Assembly: GCA_948474755.1 (NCBI GenBank)
Contig: CAOLHI010000481.1
Location: 992,001-1,056,000 of the forward strand
Direction: 5' to 3'
Origin: Ctenosaura bakeri
Lineage: Eukaryota; Chordata; Lepidosauria; Squamata; Iguanidae
DNA length: 64,000 nucleotides
Below, in pieces: positions 21,892 through 32,845 of this stretch. Below the pieces are notes generated by a model that saw only the letters and a program-made list of their open reading frames with translations, searched no databases and was not told the DNA's origin. Positions within the stretch are counted from its first letter, which is position 1. The number at the start of each line of letters is the position of its first letter. The position numbers and the translations under genes are program-made.

Positions 21892-22848
21892 TGTTACCAG
21901 GCCGTACACCCCCACACTTTGATATGGTTTATTTGGCAAAATATGATTTAATTGGCAAAATATATTAATTGGCATTGATATAAAACATGTACTGCTATGG
22001 CTGTATGGCCAGACTGGATAAGAGGAAAAGACTGGCCAAACATGTGCTTTGCAGACACCTCCAAGCTTAGCCATGTCATGGTCAGGAGATCACCAGGAAA
22101 CTCCTGAAATAATATGCTTGCAGTTAGCTTTAACAATTCAACCTTTTGGATAATAGAGTTTAGGAGATTCCCACTAGACTGCTGGTTGTCTTAACTCTGC
22201 TTCTTCTGACCAAGCAAATTTTCCTTTGTCCTAAAACCTGTCCAACAAACACTGAGCTATAAGGACAACCATTCACTCTTTGTCACCTAATACTGAGACC
22301 ATTAGCCTGTTCTAAACCTCATTGTCCATTCTGCAAACTCCATTGTTTACTCGGCCAGAGAGCCATTCACACCCTTGCCCTCCGGGCAGATATTGGATAT
22401 ATAAGTCCCTATTTTTGGCCGTTCAACTTGCAGTACACCAATTGCTGGTTGCCACTCTGCCGCTCTGATTCCCGATTGTGTACTGTCCTTAGATGTGTGT
22501 CTAGGCCACATTGCTGCTTCTTCACTGCTCTTCTGGATTGGTACATATCATCCATTATGCCCTGAAATCTTGCTATCCAAAACTTTCCTCTTCTTTCAGT
22601 TATCCTTGTGTGATTGCATGACTGCTTGGATCTTGTGCGTGTGATTCCCCCAATGAAACACATTTAGCTTACTTTTGGATCTCTGGCTGGTTCTTCTCTG
22701 CAGAAGTACTGGTGAATGTTGGTGTAAAAGATCTCCTTAGGTTACCCCCCTCTTGCAGGCCTCCTAATTTTGAGCAAATAATTCCCCACTGTTTCGCAGA
22801 AGTGCTGGCATTATGGGTGGACCAAGTCATCCATGTCTTGGGGTAACA
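21892..22848 (+). mobile_element. Solo LTR, family B, TSD CCAG
   Basis: This 957-bp LTR starts TGTTACCAGG, ends CTTGGGGTAACA, and is flanked by CCAG (21888-21891 and 22849-22852). A TATA-like GATATATAAG lies near 22393 and an AATGAAA polyadenylation-type signal near 22651. GTAAAAGATCTCCTTAGGTTACC is shared with family A. The 5' part holds a repeated AATTGGCA-type motif. No internal coding region is present. Confidence 0.88.
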
Positions 22849-22854
22849 CCAGGG

Positions 22855-25010
22855 TCAATTTTGATTCCCTTAGTTTCCACTGCATGCTGCAGGACCTCTA
22901 ATAATGGTCTTTATTTGCATTTTTTCAACTCCCAAAGTGACCATATGTCTATCTCTAGTCTAGGGAATGAAAAACAATCCTCCTAATTAAAGACAGACCT
23001 GTATCTTGCTTTAGAGAAGAAATGTCATTGCTGGAGGTGTCATGAAGAAGCATTTTTTTTTAATGATGAAAGAATGGGGATGAGGGTAGGAAAATGGCTG
23101 TGGACCACACATGGCCACAGAGGCACATGTCACCCATGAACTATGTTATTCTCATCTCTGAATAATGTCAGTATCTTGTTAGTGACATATGCATGCTTTA
23201 GTTGTATTATGCATGTGGGGCAAATTATTTGACACAGCAAAACAGATGCATTGTACTGACAACAGTGGAATTATATATAAGCAATGTTGTGTGATGCAGT
23301 TATACACTGTATCTGACACATTGTGGTTTTATGTTGTGTATTGTACAACAGCATCCAGACATTGATATGTTTTATGCAATGTTGCCATTTTGCATGGAGG
23401 TTGCCTAGCGCTGGCATAGCATATCTCTGCATGCAGATATTTATGCTCCACTGAGGAGATGTTGGATTGCAGCCTCAATGCGGAAGAAAACAGGAAGGGA
23501 AAGAGTTAAGCAGACCCTCCCTATACACGGATGCTGCTCAAATTTAAAAAAAAATTCAGGAAGCATTACCTATAACCAAATACCATGTGGATTACCAAAT
23601 TCTGCTTTTCTGTTTCTTCCAATTAGTTGTCAGTATATGAAATATTTTGGCCTCCTGTTCAGGTAAACATGTTCAGGTAAAAAAAAAAAAAAAACAGGTA
23701 AAATGTCATTCCGGTAGTTTCACGTCAGACTTTCCTAATGCTTCTTCTAATATTGCTGTGGCCCACGGTCATTACAGAGGCCACTTCCATTAGATGTGTG
23801 CATTAGAACTGAAATTTCAAGCTAAAATGACCTTTATGCCCTGAATTAAGTGGAAAAGTGTTACATGCAATATGTTGTCGAGATAAACCATAAAAGCCAG
23901 TCAACAGAAAAAGTCTGGTTGGGAGGGTGAAACAAATGTTTCCATGGGAGGAGGGATAAATTTCTTACAAGGGAAGTGTGATGAATTGACAAAATTGCTG
24001 CCATTTAAATTGTTAAAGAAGCAAAACTGAGAAAAAAAATTACTTTTTGGGACTCCAGCTCCCTGAATCATGTACTATCTAAACTCGATGGTGAATTCTG
24101 GGTGTGGTAGTCCCAAAAGTAACTTTCCTAAGCTGTGATGGGAAGGCCCTTCTGTCTGTGACCCTGGGTGTTATCTACCCTACAAAATAACAGTAGTTTG
24201 GTTACAGTTTGGCTCCATCCTATGCAATCTTGTTCTCCACCCCCCTAGTTTGGGGAAGTACTTAGAATGATCTGCTATATGTGTTGTATTGCTGTGGTTC
24301 AAGGGAATGGACTAGCACTCTTTAGCAGAGATATTTGTAAGTACCACTCAAACTACTAATCCCAGTATAACACGGCTTGAATTCACAACAGTTAAAGTGG
24401 TATCAAACTGATATAATCCAGTCTGGATATATCACCTAAAAACCTGCTGCTAGTTCGAGTAGAGAGTAGAGAGCTTGATAGGCAAATATCTTCTTATTAG
24501 CTAGGAAACTAGATTGTTTGCAAATAATTCTAAATTTAATGTATATGCTTCACATTTTTTCCCCATCATGGCAGGAATGCTACCACAATTCAAAGCTACC
24601 ATGTGTGAACCTTCAAAGTAATGCAATATTTGCTGAGCAATTACAGATCCTCCAACAGAAGGCTAAAGCTCTACAAATGGCTTCCTGGTGGAAGCCATAA
24701 TTGCAGTATAATGGAGTAGGAAAACTCATCCATCATCTCTTAAGTGTCAGCCTCAGCAAACAAAGACAGGATTGAAGGAGCAATGGAGAATGTGTTTGAG
24801 CAACCTGCAGGGGCAACGGGGCATATGGAAAACAGCTGCCACTCTCAGACAATTTCCTTTGTGGGTGACAAAATTTCACTAGGGTCAAACTGTGTATGGA
24901 AAGTGATGATATAGGTACAGTCAAAATGGTGGATAACTGAAATGCTAACTCTTTCCAGTTGTACCAAAGAAATTGGTACTGGATTCCCATTCTATCTGCA
25001 CCTGCACAGT
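22855..25010. other. Long unassigned stretch
   Basis: I recognise no gene or named repeat. A poly-A run of about 16 lies at 23680. The part at 23700-24000 (around GAAATTTCAAGCTAAAATGACC) looks unlike any repeat here and could be conserved noncoding DNA. Confidence 0.35.
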
Positions 25011-25011
25011 T

Positions 25012-25205
25012 TGTCATTGTTGCTGTTGTTGTGTACCTTCCAGTTGTTTCCGACATACGGCAATCCTAAGGTGAACCTATCACAGGGTTTTCTGCAGCTG
25101 AGAGTGTGTGATATGCCCAGTGGGTTTCCATGGCTAAGCAGGGAATTGAACTCTGGTCTCTAGAGTTGTAGTCCAACTCTCAAACCACTATACCATGCTG
25201 GCTAC
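25012..25205 (-). mobile_element. tRNA-derived CORE-like SINE
   Basis: The reverse-complement order is clear: tail GTTGTTGTGTACCTTCCAGTTG, CTATCACAGGGTTTTCTGCAGC, a shortened CORE (GATATGCCCAGTGGGTTTCC), the B-box complement GAACTCTGGTCTC, and the head AACCACTATACCATGCTGGC. Confidence 0.88.
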
Positions 25206-25462
25206 CTATACACATCTATCAATTCCCTTATAGGTGTAGTTGCACCTTTTTGCCCATTACGTATGAGTTTGCATTTAATAGACATTTAGGTGCAGAATTC
25301 TGCTGGTCTAACCATTTCAAACAGGCTTAACTCCTATTGTTAATCCCAAACAGAGTAAAGCTATTGAATCAATCAGATTTACCTACCATCTGAGTCACTA
25401 ATCAACAACTACTTCAATATGTATACTCTGGTTGGGATTACCAATAGGATTATAGCCATAGA

Positions 25463-25881
25463 GGCCCTTCTCGCACAGCATTTGCAATGCAAAAGGGCCC
25501 CTTGAGTGTCGCACGAATGTGAGGAGCGGTCCACATGACACACTCACAATCACGTGATGCTCCAGGGTCTGGCAGCTGCCACTCGCACACTTTTTCATTT
25601 TTGGCTTTGAGCCGAAAATGGTGCACGATCGCACATTGATCCAGGGCCCTGTGTGCACTTGCCATGCGTGCGGAGCTCTGGAGCTGCCGCACTCACGCTT
25701 CCTGCCCCAGCGCAGCCTAGGAAATTCCCAAGCTGCACTGCAGAAGGAAGAGGTGGGGCTCTCGCGCAAGCGGGCGGCAGCTGTGGAGCTGAAGGAACCG
25801 GGAAGCAAGAGCCTCTCGCTGGAGGCTGCTCACACAATCCCCGTACCCCACTCTGTGAAAAGCTGCATTGCAGAAAGGGCC
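25463..25881. mobile_element. M3 GC-rich MITE, TSD AGA
   Basis: The ends GGCCCTTCTCGCACAGCA and GCAGAAAGGGCC are inverted, with AGA on both sides (25460-25462 and 25882-25884). The interior is CpG-rich and has the conserved palindrome TTTTTGGCTTTGAGCCGAAAA near 25600. Overlapping frames of 80 to 136 codons on both strands reflect few stop codons in GC-rich DNA and are not credible genes. Confidence 0.85.
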
Positions 25882-26085
25882 AGAGATATGCCTCCAGTGC
25901 ACTGCCTGATTCCCTGGGAGTTCAGAAACAGCCACTGTGCATTCCTCTTTACACACAATGGAACAATAAAGAAGCACAAAAAAGTCAATTGCCCAGGATT
26001 GGTATTAACAGAACGATAATGTAGCATTGCTATTTTCTGTGTAAAGAACAGTGTGTGAATTTTGTGCCAAACAAGTCCCACAGAA

Positions 26086-26710
26086 TCATAGAATTGTAGA
26101 GCTGGAAGAGACCATGAGGGCCATTGAGTCCAACTGCATTCTGCCATACAGGAGAGTACCATCAAAGGATTCCCAACAGATGGCCATCCAACCCCTGTTT
26201 AATAACCTCCAAAGAAGGAGACTTCATTACACTTCGAGGCAGCATATTCCACTGTCGAACTACTTTTACCACCAGCAAGTTCTTCCTAATGTCTAGATGG
26301 AATCTCATTTCCTAAAGTTTGAAGCCATTGCTCCATGTCCAAGGGTTTTTTTCCACTACACTGGCCATTTCTGCACTAGCCTGTTATAGTGTGATGATTC
26401 CACTTTCAACATCCTGTAGAATTCTGGGGTTTGTACTTTACTGAGGCCAAAGAGCTCTCTGGTTGAGAATTCTAAAGGCCTCTCCTTAAACTGCAAACCC
26501 CAGGATTCCCTAGGATGTTGAAAGTGGATTTAATAGCACTATAACAGTATAATACGGAAATGGCCCTGGTCTCTGAAGCAGCAGAAAACAAGCTTGCTCC
26601 ATCCTCCATATGACATCCCTTCAAATATTTAAACATAGCTATCATGTCACCTCTTAACTTTCTCTTCTTCAGGATAAACATACCCAGCTCCATAAGCCAC
26701 TCGTTGTAGG
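26086..26710 (-). mobile_element. CR1 LINE 3' end interrupted by an M1 MITE
   Basis: AATCATAGAATTGTAGAGCTGGAAGAGACC begins the reverse complement of a CR1 3' UTR. GATGGCCATCCAACCCCTG, TTCTTCCTAATGTCTAGATGG and GCCATTGCTCCATGTCC follow. After the MITE it resumes with CTGGTCTCTGAAGCAGCAG and CTTCAAATATTTAAACATAGC (the MFKYLK region). The 5' truncation is near 26710. Confidence 0.88.
26364..26565. mobile_element. M1 MITE inside CR1, TSD CTG
   Basis: The ends are GCCATTTCTGCACTAGCCTG and ACGGAAATGGCC, with CTG at 26361-26363 and 26566-26568. The insertion splits the CR1 CTGGTCTCTG site. The long-form centre with GAGGCCAAAGAGCTCTCTGG is present. Confidence 0.85.
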
Positions 26711-26714
26711 GTAC

Positions 26715-26985
26715 AGTTTCTGAACTACACTATTTCTGCACAGAAAAGTAAATACGATTTCCACCCAAAAATATTATATTCTGCACAGTAAATGCTTTGT
26801 GTATTTGCGTGTGTGTGTGTTTGCACACATACACATACTTACACTTAAATGTATGCATACACATACATACCAATTTGGTGCAGAATCAGCCCCAAAATGC
26901 ACAGTTTTCAAGAACTTACTTGTAGTGGGGGGTGATCTTTAAACCATTCAAAATTACCAAAGAATTACATCTCTAATTCAGGCTA
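26715..26985. repeat. Possible copy of the GCACAGAAA repeat, with (GT)n
   Basis: TTTCTGCACAGAAAAG and ATTCTGCACAGTAAATG resemble the block at 2940-3120. A short (GT)n tract lies at 26805-26822. Confidence 0.3.
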
Positions 26986-26993
26986 AAACCCAG

Positions 26994-27195
26994 ACCATTT
27001 CCGCACTACACTGTTATAGCGCTATTATTCTACTTTCAACATCCTGTGGAATTCTGGGGTTTGTAGTTTACTGAGGCCAAAGAGCTCTCTGGTGGAGAAT
27101 TCTAAATGCTCCTCCCTAAACTGCAAACCCCAGAATTCCATAGGATGTTGAAAGTGGAATAATAGCACTATAACAGCACAGTGTGGAAATGGCAC
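26994..27195. mobile_element. M1 MITE, long form, CAG flanks
   Basis: The left ACCATTTCCGCACTACACTG and right ACAGCACAGTGTGGAAATGGC are inverted. CAG occurs at 26991-26993 and 27196-27198. It is very similar to 26364-26565, including GAGGCCAAAGAGCTCTCTGG. Confidence 0.82.
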
Positions 27196-27199
27196 CAGT

Positions 27200-27915
27200 G
27201 TGGACCAGTTGCCTCTTTAGCATGGAAGTTGGCACTGACAAATTCACAAACCCCTTTCTCACTACATTTCAACACATGTATATACACACTCACCTTCCCA
27301 TTTTTGCTTTTCTGCATGCTGTAAAATGGGGAGAGGTGAACCTTCCCTACCTGGTGAAATATGAGGATTACTGCAGGGGCTGAAAACGAAAAGCTATATA
27401 CATATCATATCTGTGCACCAATCTCCACAGAGATCACAATTTCTCCATCAGTTTAGAAGCAGGAAAAGAGCAAAATCAGCTGTCCTGGAATTAGCATAGG
27501 TGGGAGAGAATTTTGCAATTCTTCCTTTCCAGTGTTCTTGACTGAAATTGCTGCTTTGACCCACCTAACAGTAATGTTGGAATAGCAGTGTTCCCTCCCT
27601 CCCATGTTCCTTCAGATCCTTCCACTTAAATATCTGTTTTGAGATCCAACTGATAGTTAAGCGTATGAAGATTCCTTATTGCACAGGTGTGGCTGACAGC
27701 CTATGAAGTGAGAGGTGCAACACACAGAGCTGGAACACCACACTGTTTGAGGTGCTTTGAGGAAATGGGGATAGAGACAGAGACGAATGGCTGGCCGAGA
27801 TTCTTGTAGCATCTGGCTAAGCCCTTGGGTAAACAATGGGGCTTCAGATTCATTATGAAACAGATAAGAGATTGCATTGTTAGGATTACTTTTAGCTATT
27901 TTCCTTTTCCTTCAC
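27200..27915. other. Unassigned stretch, apparently non-repetitive
   Basis: I see no repeat motifs. This is the sequence upstream of the possible exon at 27918-28036. Confidence 0.4.
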
Positions 27916-27917
27916 AG

Positions 27918-28036
27918 CCCACTGAATTTCTGTCGAATGAATGTAGATCCACGTATTCCTGAGCACATGCGACTCTAATCAAGCAACTGCAGGAAAGAGA
28001 GGTAGAAAGAACTGCAAAAGCCACAAACAATCCTAG
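27918..28036 (+). other. Possible spliced exon (119 bp)
   Basis: A strong 3' splice-site pattern (TTTTCCTTTTCCTTCACAG, ending at 27917) and a strong 5' splice-site pattern (CCTAG followed by GTGAGT from 28037) bracket 119 bp that contain no repeat I recognise. No frame is open across the whole exon. One frame reads PLNFCRMNVDPRIPEHMRL and then stops at 27977-27979. If real, this is a noncoding exon, or a terminal coding exon with a further 3' UTR exon. Chance pairing of splice-like motifs is common in DNA of this size. Confidence 0.2.
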
Positions 28037-28168
28037 GTGAGTCATCTCAAATGATCTTTTGTGTAGAAGAAAACCTTGTGAAACAATGAAGGCACCTAGG
28101 TTAGTTTTGTTTTAAGGGCAAGACTTTGACAAATTACTGGGCACGCTATCTCTCATCTGGCCTGATGC

Positions 28169-28169
28169 T

Positions 28170-28210
<41 letters not shown>

Positions 28211-28211
28211 A
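28169..28211. repeat. (ATG)n microsatellite
   Basis: About a dozen GAT units with one GGC break. It lies at the tail of the minus-strand L2-like element and probably grew from that tail. It accounts for the run of methionines in an overlapping frame. Confidence 0.9.
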
Positions 28212-28303
28212 AATACAATAAGAAACAATAATAACAACTTTTTCTTCTTCTTCCTTTCCCCCAAATTGACTCTCAATGCAGCTTACAAATTAAAAGAACA
28301 ATA

Positions 28304-28957
28304 CAATGAGCCCTCCACATTTGTGGGTTTGACTTGCACGGATTTGATTATTTGCAAGTTTCTTCAACCACCCCCCACCTCAGGGACTACTTTTCCAGGG
28401 GGACAGACCCTCTTGGCAGCTCCAATCAGGCAGTGCATGCCTTTAAAAAAACACATCTGGTCCTCCTTTCCTCCTTCCTAGCCAGTGAAGAACAGTTCAC
28501 AGCCCAGTTTCTCATCACCACAAAGCCTTTCCCTATTCCCTCCCTCCTTGACATCCAAGGAATATGATGAGCAAGAGAGGGAAAATATAGGACCATCATG
28601 CCAACCTACTCCCTTTCCTTCTCCTTGACCTGATCTGGGCCATTTCTGCACTAGCCTGTTATAGCGCTATGATTCCACTTTCAACATCCCCTGGAATCGT
28701 GGGGTTTGCAGTTTTGGGAGGGGCTAGGCGGCCCCTCCCGAAACTGCAAATCCCAGGATTCCAGAGGATGTTGAAAGTGGAATCATCGCACTATAACAGG
28801 CTAGTGCAGAAATGGCCCTGGTTTGGACCTGAGGTGCCTACTGTCTCCACCATGCTTCAGCCCCCTTCCTGCAGACATACACCCCCATTTTGATATTTGT
28901 GATTTTTCTACTTTTGGTCCTCTGCCCCTAACTGTAGCGAATGTGGAAGACCAACTG
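28304..28957. mobile_element. pogo/Tigger-like element, TA flanks, contains an M1
   Basis: The ends CAATGAGCCCTCCACATTTG and GAATGTGGAAGACCAACTG are inverted and flanked by TA (28302-28303 and 28958-28959). Its sequence matches 8186-8674 read in reverse, including TTTTCCAGGGGGA and CTCTTGGCAGCTCCAATCAGG. An M1 MITE has inserted inside it. Confidence 0.75.
28638..28817. mobile_element. M1 MITE, near-palindrome, TSD CTG
   Basis: GGCCATTTCTGCACTAGCCT and AGGCTAGTGCAGAAATGGCC are perfect inverted ends, with CTG at 28635-28637 and 28818-28820. The arms stay paired to a centre of GGGGCTAGGCGGCCCC. It is the innermost member of a three-level nest. Confidence 0.9.
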
Positions 28958-29336
28958 TACAATTAAAAACATACCAAAAGTGAATATTAAAATATAATTA
29001 AACTATTTACAGTATTGAAACCATTACACTTCAATAAAATAATATTTTTTTAAAAAGGAAAGATAAAACACTGTTAAGAGCAATACTTAAAGATAGCACC
29101 CTGTAGTCCGTTCTTCAAAAATGGTCTGTTTTAAAAGCCTGTCTGAATAAAATGGTTTTAGCTGGCCAATGGAAGGACAGCAATGAGGAGGAAATTCTGA
29201 TTTCCCTGGGAAGAGAATTGCAATGTCTGGGAAAGACATTGAGAAGGTCTTCTCTGACATCCCCACTACTGTACTTTTAAGATCTCTTCAAAACACACAC
29301 AGAAAATGTATAATGCTCTTCTCTCTATCCATTTTT

Positions 29337-29795
29337 GGCATTTCCACACTACACTATTATAGTGCTATTATTCCACTTTCAACATATTTTATTTATTTAT
29401 TTTTTTATTATTTTATTTGTATCCCGCCTCTCCATATGGATCGAGGTGGCGAACAACTTACAAATAGCATGTATTTCGATACATTTTCTGTACATGCCCC
29501 CAACAAGCTGGGTACTCATTTTACCGACCTGCGGAAGGATGGAAGGCTGAGTCAACCTTGGAGCCGGGCAGGATCAAACTCACAACCTTGTGGCTTGCAG
29601 TACTGGCATTTAACCACTGCGCCACCAGGGCTTCCACAACATCCTGTGGAATTCTGGAATTTGTAGTTTATTGAAGCTAAAGAGCCCTCTGGCTGAGAAT
29701 TCTAAATGCCCCTTCCCTAAACTGCAAACCCCAGGATTCCATAGGATGTTGAAACTGGAATAATAGCACTGTAACTGTGTAGTGCAGAAATGGTC
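29337..29795. mobile_element. M1 MITE interrupted by a tRNA SINE
   Basis: The left arm GGCATTTCCACACTACACTAT..CACTTTCAACAT resumes after the SINE with CAACATCCTGTGGAATTCTGG and ends in GTGCAGAAATGG. CAACAT is duplicated at the insertion point. Confidence 0.82.
29386..29636 (-). mobile_element. Second-type tRNA-derived SINE, TSD CAACAT
   Basis: Read on the minus strand it has GGTGGCGCAGTGGTTAAATGC (A box) and GGTTGTGAGTTTGATCCTGC (B box). CAAGGTTGACTCAGCCTTCC, GAGGCGGGATACAAAT and an (AAAT)n tail follow. The TSD CAACAT is at 29380-29385 and 29637-29642. It is distinct from the CORE-like SINE and is the only copy I see. Confidence 0.88.
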
Positions 29796-29799
29796 TGTG

Positions 29800-29925
29800 T
29801 TTCTAGGACAGTTCTTTGGACCTCCAGGTGTTTTGGACTTCCACTTCCAGAATTCCTTACTGGCTGGGCCTTCTGGGAGTTGAAGTTCAAAACACCTGGA
29901 TGAATGAAGTTTGGGAACCACACTT
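29800..29925. repeat. Short inverted-repeat element (CTCCAGGTGTTTTG arms)
   Basis: CCTCCAGGTGTTTTGGACTTC and GAAGTTCAAAACACCTGGATG form the arms around CTTACTGGCTGGGCCTTC. The right end reads GTTTGGGAACCACAC. This is a common hAT-type MITE layout in reptiles. Confidence 0.6.
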
Positions 29926-29944
29926 TTTTAGAGGTTCAAGGTGG

Positions 29945-30275
29945 AAAAGTGTCTGCCCAGTGCCATCGTAAAGTCTGATTCATATTTCATGCAACATGCC
30001 ATACTCCGCCTTGCAGAACAAACATCAGAAAGTGTGAAGGGGGAAAGACCTATGATGCTCATTAACCTATCTGGAAACTGATGGTTTGGAATCATCATCA
30101 GTAGAGACTGTCTTCACAAAGAGAGTTTATTAAAGGAAATACATGTCTTGAAGAAAGAAAAGATGCAGCCTGCTACCACTGGTAACATAGCTAAGAGGAA
30201 GAGATGTGTGTGAACGAGTTAACCAAGTTTAAGAATATCACACCATGCTGAGGAAGTAAAGGAGCAGACATGACT
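29945..30275. other. Unassigned noncoding stretch
   Basis: I recognise no feature here. Confidence 0.4.
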
Positions 30276-30277
30276 AA

Positions 30278-30457
30278 GAACATTTCCATACGACACTCTT
30301 ATAGCGTGATGATTCCACTTTCAACCTCCTATGGAATCCTGGGGTTTGCAGTTCCGGGAGGGGCCACCCGGCCCCTCCCGGAACTGCAAACCCCAGGATT
30401 CCATAGGAGGTTGAAAGTGGAATCATCGCGCTATAAGAGTGTCGTGCGGAAATGGCC
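30278..30457. mobile_element. M1 MITE, near-perfect hairpin, TSD TAA
   Basis: The 180-bp element has arms that pair along almost their full length of about 80 nt, with only a few mismatches near the ends. The centre is GGGGCCACCCGGCCCC. TAA lies on both sides (30275-30277 and 30458-30460). A transcript would fold into a long, nearly perfect hairpin. Confidence 0.9.
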
Positions 30458-30459
30458 TA

Positions 30460-31635
30460 AGAGCATGCCCTAACTTCTCTTTTTGCATCTCTATAACCCC
30501 CTACAGAAACAGTGTTACTTGTACAAGAGCTATTGCATGCTTCTATTTTCCAGCACTGCTAAACTTGTGCTGTCTGAATATTTGTTTTTGCTTAAAACTG
30601 GGCAGATGTTCCTATTTTGAATGAAAAAAAAATTCAAATGAAGAATTCAAATTGTGCATTTTATAATTATTTTTATTAAAAAGAAATGTTCAGAAAATAA
30701 TATCTTCAATATTAAGAGAAAAAGAAATATTATATATATTACAAATTAAAATGTAATCCATTCAATATAATAAAAAGATGAGAAAAAGAAAAACAAAGAA
30801 AGGAATAACAATCCCCAGCTGACTTCCTTCTCTGAGAGTGATGGATTCAAATTTAGATATAAGTTTTCCTTCAATCATATATATATAGAGAGAGAGAGAA
30901 AGAGAGAGATACACATATATATATATACATCTCTACTGCTTAATTATCTGTATATCTCTGCCACTTTATTCACATTTTGTAATAACTGAAATAGCTTAAT
31001 TAATTCTTCTGACCCTTCCTAGATAGATTTGGGACCTCATATTTTTATTTTCAGTATGTTGAACTTCTGACTTTCCATTTGAAGACCAATATTGGAAGAT
31101 ATCTGTGTGAGTCAAAAGCCCATGTTCAGCACTTTACACAATAATTAATTAGAAAAAGTGGTTGTTTCAATTTCTCCTACTACAAATTACACAGTATTCT
31201 AAGAAATCTTTGTTTCTGTACTTGATGGTAGTTAAGGAAGGATATTGTGACCTCTGGCGGCGATGATAAGAATTGGCATTAAAATGTTAATATGTTTTGT
31301 TTTTGCAAAGGAACAAGCCCCCTTTGTATTTTTGTCTCATTTCTCCTTTTTGATTCAGGTTTTTTTTTTTAACTTTAAGGAAGAAAGCTCTTACATAGAG
31401 AGAATCACTTGCAAAAGAACCAGGACATAGAGAGAAGACGGTGGGTGCCATAATGTCCAACAGCATGGCTTCAGCATCACTAGGTCATAAGATCAAGAAG
31501 AGTTAAGCAAGAAAGCCTGGAATAAACTGATTCCTAGTAATCCTGTCAATGACCTGACATCTAAATAAAATAGTCCATGAAACTGCCCAGGTGTGGCAGG
31601 CAAGCACCTCTATTGTGCACGTTTCCTACCGAGAC
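30460..31635. other. AT-rich stretch, no gene seen
   Basis: It includes an AT/GA simple-sequence block at 30878-30933 (ATATATA, then GAGAGAGA, then ATATATATA) and a T run at 31360. No recognisable repeat or ORF was found. Confidence 0.45.
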
Positions 31636-31639
31636 CTCC

Positions 31640-32689
31640 TCCATTCATATTACCCAGCCAAGACATTAAGAGGCTGTCAGAACTCCCATTAATGTTTTAT
31701 TACCCAAAGTAAGACAATCAGTCCATTCTGGGGTCCCTTTTGTTTACTCTGACAGAGAGCAATTAACACTCACCCCTTCAGGATAGGAAAAAAGAGTATT
31801 TAAATCCCAGCTCCAGCCCCGGTAATTTTGCAACAAGACAAGACAACAAAGCACACTAGCACTTTGGGTGTCATCCTGCACCCCAGATTCTTATTCCTCT
31901 GTTCTGCCTTCAGACTCTTGTGTTTGAGCCACCTCTCTTCGATCCTCTACTCCAGGACTGGTAAATATCACCCTATACACCTGAAATTTCTCTATCCAAC
32001 ATTTCTCTTCCCTCACTAGCCCTCCATGATCTGTGAGATTACTTGATTTCTTGCATGAGTCTATGGCCCTTTTCGCAGCGCTGGTGCTTGTGCGACGGAG
32101 GAGGGTGGCTCACGCAACAACCGTCTCCTGAAACGCCGCTGCTTCCCCCACCTCCTTACCACACCTGGCGTCTTTTCCCGTGACGGGCACTCTTCAGCCA
32201 CGCCCCCAGCTTCCGCAGCGCTACCTGGGAGCTGTAGGCGGCGCTGGGGGCGGAAGCGGGGAGGAAGCATGACAGGCTCGCCTGCGACGGCGCTCTGCAC
32301 TCCGGTAAGTGCGAGGCGCCGCCGGGAGCCTTGCGCGAGTGCCGTTTATTTTCGGTTCCAGCCGAAAATAAAAAAATACGCACTCGCGCAGCGTCAGCCC
32401 CGTGAGCATCACGGAAGTGGGAGTGCGTCGTGCAGAGCAACGCTCCCACTCCCGCGAGGCTCAGGGGGCTCTCGCGCAACAGAAAGCCCATGTGAAAAGG
32501 GCCTATGAATCCCCCAATAGAACAGTCTTTTGACTCTCAACTGGTATTTTGTATTTAGTATACAAAGGTGAAAAGGTCCATAATTATCCCCTTCTCACAG
32601 GCCTTTTTCGGAGCTATAATTCCCCACCTTCTTAAGGAGACACTGACACTGCTGGTGGACCTCAAGGTCTGCCATCTTTTGGGGTAATA
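31640..32689 (+). mobile_element. LTR, family B, interrupted by an M3 MITE
   Basis: It matches the downstream two thirds of 60895-61759: CATTAAGAGGCTGTCAGAACTCC, TTGTTTACTCTGACAGAGAGC, a TATA-like GTATTTAAATCCC near 31796, CCAATAGAAC, and the end TCTTTTGGGGTAATA. The 5' boundary and TSD are not clear. An M3 element fills 32065-32503. Confidence 0.75.
32065..32503. mobile_element. M3 GC-rich MITE inside an LTR, TSD TAT
   Basis: The ends GGCCCTTTTCGCAGCGCTGG and TGTGAAAAGGGCC are inverted, with TAT at 32062-32064 and 32504-32506. It is very CpG-rich and nearly the reverse complement of 57025-57466. Both carry the same 111-codon frame (minus strand here, 32156-32491). A CCG/GTAAGT splice-donor-like site lies at 32302-32310. 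Confidence 0.9.
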
Positions 32690-32845
32690 AGTAGACCCAT
32701 TCAAGTAATTGTTAAATAGTCAGCATTTAGGCTGTAAGTCAGAAATGGCCTGAAACACAATACAACAACAAATGTAAATCCAATTACAACTAACCATAGG
32801 ATTTAGGGTACAATGAACAATTTCTTCTTCACTTATTGGTACCTG

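Larger units (their letters stand above)
28212..29260 (-). mobile_element. L2-like LINE 3' end, interrupted by a pogo-like element
   Basis: AAATTGACTCTCAATGCAGCTTACAAATTAAAAGAACAATA at 28262-28303 continues after the insertion with CAATTAAAAACATACCAAAAG at 28960. The AT-rich tract and GCTGGCCAATGGAAGGACAGC follow. This is the reverse complement of a reptile LINE 3' region of the L2/CR1 group. The join at TA is exact. Confidence 0.6.

Noticed and set aside
25618..26024. Overlapping frames of 123 and 133 codons on the plus strand, and several on the minus strand
   Set aside because: They lie inside the M3 element at 25463-25881 and run past it. GC-rich DNA has few stops, and no frame has a domain motif.
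28173..28481. Frame starting with ten methionines
   Set aside because: The methionines are the (ATG)n microsatellite, and the rest is repeat DNA.
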